From Isoetes engelmannii (lineage: Eukaryota > Streptophyta > Lycopodiopsida > Isoetales > Isoetaceae), in contig JAANSK020271047.1 of assembly GCA_011763485.2 (NCBI GenBank), positions 1 to 21,233 of the forward strand: a stretch of DNA of 21,233 bases, in the 5' to 3' direction. Position 1 is the stretch's first letter. Each line of letters starts with the position of its first letter. The position numbers and the translations under genes are program-made. Shown piece by piece: positions 19,082 through 21,233 of this stretch. The notes under the pieces were generated by a model. It searched no databases, had not been told where the DNA came from, and saw only the letters and a list, made by a program, of their open reading frames with translations.

Positions 19082-19195
19082 CAGGAGCCCGTGGCAGGCT
19101 CTAGAAGAAGGGTGGCAGCCTTCTTCACATTAAATCAAATTTTGGCATTCAAGGAGCTTGTGGCATGCTCAAGAGAAGTGGTGACAACCTTCTCA
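19082..19195. repeat. Imperfect tandem repeat, about 77-bp period
   Basis: aggagcccgtggcaggctct (from 19083) followed by ggtggcagccttcttcac recurs as aggagcttgtggcatgctca (from about 19153) with ggtgacaaccttctcac. It lies in the interior of the LTR element. Confidence 0.6.
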
Positions 19196-19396
19196 CTTTT
19201 TTCAGCATCCCTTGGGTATGAAGACTTTTCGGCCCTTACTCGTCATCGACACTTTCATGAAGATTTTTGCGGCGACAAAACCCAACAGTTACTATTGTTT
19301 ATTCTCCTAATTGTTTAGCACCATGTTGTACATGGCAGACTTGTGTTATAAAAGTTTCTACATATTTTCGTGCTAAAAACTTTTAGAGGGAGGCAG

Positions 19397-19717
19397 TGTT
19401 AACCACTTCGTGGTTAACATTTGCACATGCTAGGTGTCAGTGGTGGCAGACTACACTTGGCATGTTTAGGTTAGCATAAGTGTGTGGTCTAGATTCTGTT
19501 AGATCTAGGGCTCTATACTATATTAGACTGGAGCCTCTTCAGATGTACTCAGGTTTTATCTCAAATTTGGAGAGCTTCATTTGCCCCACATTTCCCTCAT
19601 TCTTTGTCTATATTTGTTCCTCCTCTTCTTGTTTTGTGATCATGAGCATGACAACTTTGTAGCATCTGGCAGTCATACTGCTGCTGCACGACGTATGCCA
19701 AGAACTCGTCTTCAACA
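19397..19717 (+). repeat. 3' LTR of the non-autonomous element
   Basis: A 321-bp LTR preceded by a polypurine tract and followed by the ccgac target duplication. The terminal hairpin is conserved here with a 10-bp stem. Confidence 0.9.
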
Positions 19718-19722
19718 CCGAC

Positions 19723-20189
19723 GCTCGCTCGTGAGAGTGCACAATCGGTCAAGGGCCGTAGTGTGGTGCCAGGGAGACACCTTAGCACTCTCGCGAGCTG
19801 GTGTCATGGCGCTTGTGGGCTTGCCCTTAGCACGGAAGGAGGCATGGCTCCAGTGGAGGGGGACCTCGGACCTCCCCCCCCACAACTCACCCCAACATAA
19901 CTTTTTTACCTTTACTTTTTTAGGGAAAATTACTTAAGCAATGTTGCAGTCCACAACATTAGGAAGCCAAATGTCCAGGCGGATTGTCAATCGCCCTAAC
20001 ATGGGGTAAGTTGTGGCGATTTTCCCCTTAAGTGCATGGTACATGGCACCCATATCCTATTCGACTTGTGGATGTGGAATAACCCAAAAAGTTGAGTCCA
20101 CGAGTCTAATACCCCTATTCCATATGTCTAAAACACCTTATGGAATCCAATCCAAATCAGGAGCCAATAAATGCACCCGTTTGTGTGCG
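19723..20189. other. Non-coding flank of the LTR insertion
   Basis: It continues the locus interrupted at 17036. An imperfect inverted repeat (ctcgtgagagtgc near 19728 and gcactctcgcgag near 19785), a C8 run near 19877 and a small ggcggatt/aatcgcc hairpin near 19978-19995 are visible. No gene is recognised. Confidence 0.35.
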
Positions 20190-20373
20190 TTATTATGTAC
20201 TACGTTATCTACGCCGACGGGTTCATTACGCCCGGTAGGGCCTCGAGGCGCCGGCTCCAGTCGAGGCGGCACACGAGCGGCGGAGCCGCGAGTGGCGCCG
20301 AGGCTGGCGGTGCCACCGAGAGGTGCTACGAGGGCGTAATGAGCCCGCCGGCGTAGATAACGAGACATAATAA
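20190..20373. mobile_element. GC-rich foldback (MITE-like) element, 184 bp
   Basis: The left arm (20190-20233) and right arm (20332-20373) are reverse complements over about 43 bp with only a few mismatches and a 2-nt gap; both contain cgttatctacgccg and cattacgccc/gggcgtaatg. Weaker pairing continues inward, so the whole element could fold as one hairpin. The roughly 100-bp core is very GC- and CpG-rich, unlike the flanks. No target duplication is evident. The arms are consistent with a MITE or foldback transposon; the superfamily is unknown. Confidence 0.7.
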
Positions 20374-20467
20374 ATAGAAGCTCAGATTATGCTCTGTTCT
20401 TGCTCTTCAAGAGAAGCTCGGCTTAGGCTATGGATTCAAGAAAGCACAAGGCTTTCAAGAAAGCAGA
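20374..20467. other. Spacer between the foldback and the chromovirus LTR
   Basis: It holds a near-direct repeat around gattcaagaaagcacaagg and ctttcaagaaagcagatg (about 20434-20469). No gene is present. The final gcaga (20463-20467) would be the target-site side of the adjacent LTR. Confidence 0.3.
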
Positions 20468-20786
20468 TGTCATGAACCTAACCGAAATACATGAAAATTA
20501 CGTATAAAAATACAGAGGTGTACGCCAAGATCTGGCAAAGAATTTGTTATATTATGGAAACAAGAGTACAATGGCCTAAAGGTGATCAGGAATGCAGAGC
20601 AGGCGCCTAGGAGGCTCAAGACTGGCATTGAACGGGAATAGCTCGCCAAGAATGAGGCTCCGCTATATATACCCACAGCGACGGCCAAGATCGTTCCACT
20701 CTAGTGGCTGAGATGACGTGAGGTGTGACCCATGCATGATATCCGTGTGACGATCGTATTTCGGTAATATTCATATGTTCGTCACA
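20468..20786 (-). repeat. 3' LTR of a Ty3/Gypsy chromovirus fossil
   Basis: On the minus strand the LTR runs from TGTGACGAAC (20786) to GTTCATGACA (20468), with imperfect inverted termini. It follows a polypurine tract, ggagggggatgg (20798-20787). A TATA-like tatatata sits about 115-120 bp inside, as expected for a U3 promoter. The inner LTR end was set from the CA terminus and is less certain than the outer one. Confidence 0.65.
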
Positions 20787-21233
20787 CCATCCCCCTCCTA
20801 CGACGGCGTCGAGTAGGTCGGACAGGAGCCAGAGTACTGAGACTGGGTTTGTTTGGGTAACGCCTGTGGAACTCGGCAATCTTATTAGAAGCGTTCGCCA
20901 CATTTTCTGCAGGTTCCCAGGTTCTATTGCTTCGTGAATAGCCTTCCCAGTCTACCAGGTAATAGAGGCGACGCCGTAAGAACTTGGAGTCTAGGATTTC
21001 ACGGACCTCAAATTCTTCATCATCATCAATCTCGACCGTGGTGGAGGTGGAGGTACGTGATCTGGGAAAGGATTTTCCGTATAAGGTTCCAGTAGGGACA
21101 TGGAACACTGGGTGGAGACGTACTGATGGCGGAATGTGACGTACCCAACTCGTATCCGGTGCTCCCACCGTATATGTGCTGGATCACTCCCCCCTGCTAG
21201 CCAACAACTAACAGAGGGCCGTCCGTCTGACAC
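20787..21233 (-). mobile_element. Ty3/Gypsy chromovirus fossil, 3' end of pol with chromodomain
   Basis: The minus-strand reading from the window edge gives the C-terminal integrase segment (HPVFHV and SLLEPY-type motifs), a Pro-rich spacer, then a chromodomain with EVREILDSK, YLVDWEGY, RTWEPAENV and a closing EFHRRYP helix. This order is diagnostic of chromoviruses, whose chromodomain guides integration to heterochromatin. The pol frame ends inside the first bases of the 3' LTR. The rest of the element lies beyond the right edge. The visible coding part is broken at least once, so it is treated as a fossil. Confidence 0.85.

Larger units (their letters stand above)
17037..19717 (+). mobile_element. 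Short non-autonomous LTR retroelement with intact ends
   Basis: LTRs at 17037-17371 and 19397-19717 both start TGTTAACCACTTC and end TCAACA. The 5-bp ccgac at 17032-17036 and 19718-19722 is an exact target duplication. A primer site candidate, tggcgtcgtgatgccggg, begins at 17373 and resembles the complement of tRNA-Asp ends. A polypurine tract (agagggaggcag) precedes the 3' LTR. By eye the LTRs differ at roughly 20 of 320 aligned positions plus three small gaps, so the insertion is fairly young but not recent. The 2-kb interior shows no gag or pol reading, so the element must have moved with proteins from another element (LARD/TRIM-like). Its ends look whole; the superfamily is undetermined. 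Confidence 0.9.

Noticed and set aside
20013-20368. Arg/Pro/Gly-rich ORFs on both strands across the foldback
   Set aside because: They result from the high GC content of the foldback core, which lacks stops in most frames; no homology is evident.

Overview
The window looks like nuclear DNA of a land plant, most likely a fern or another seed-free vascular plant. The reasons are a long intronless PLS-type pentatricopeptide repeat (PPR) gene of the kind greatly expanded in ferns and lycophytes, AT-rich intergenic sequence with dispersed retroelement fossils, plant-type splice sites, and an LTR primer site that matches plant initiator tRNA-Met. The species cannot be named from the sequence alone.

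Layout. Positions 1-1350: the 3' tail of one LINE, an eroded fragment of an L1-type LINE endonuclease region, and a 112-bp MITE with near-perfect terminal inverted repeats and a probable 9-bp target duplication. 1390-1485: a short ORF that may be a first exon. 2088-5075: the clearest gene, a 995-residue PLS-class PPR protein with eight PPR triplets and a truncated E region. 5076-7370: non-coding sequence with several small tandem duplications and a hairpin. 7378-8875: a tRNA-like or SINE-like relic and a probable minus-strand multi-exon gene or pseudogene with a SUMO-interaction-like motif. 9324-10600: decayed PPR fragments on both strands. 11074-14987: a minus-strand two-exon gene encoding an unrecognised 501-residue protein with a Gly/Ser-rich hinge. 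Its intron hosts a short antisense Ty1/copia-type fossil, and its splice donor has been tandemly duplicated. 14988-17036: mostly non-coding. 17037-19717: a short non-coding LTR retroelement with identical 5-bp target duplications. 20190-20373: a GC-rich foldback element. 20468-21233: the 3' LTR and chromodomain-bearing 3' end of a Ty3/Gypsy chromovirus that runs off the right edge on the minus strand.

The genes do not form an operon or pathway. The PPR protein is expected to act on organelle RNA. The 501-residue protein has no function assignable here. Most of the window's structure comes from successive transposon insertions and small local duplications. No CRISPR, rRNA or intact tRNA gene was seen.
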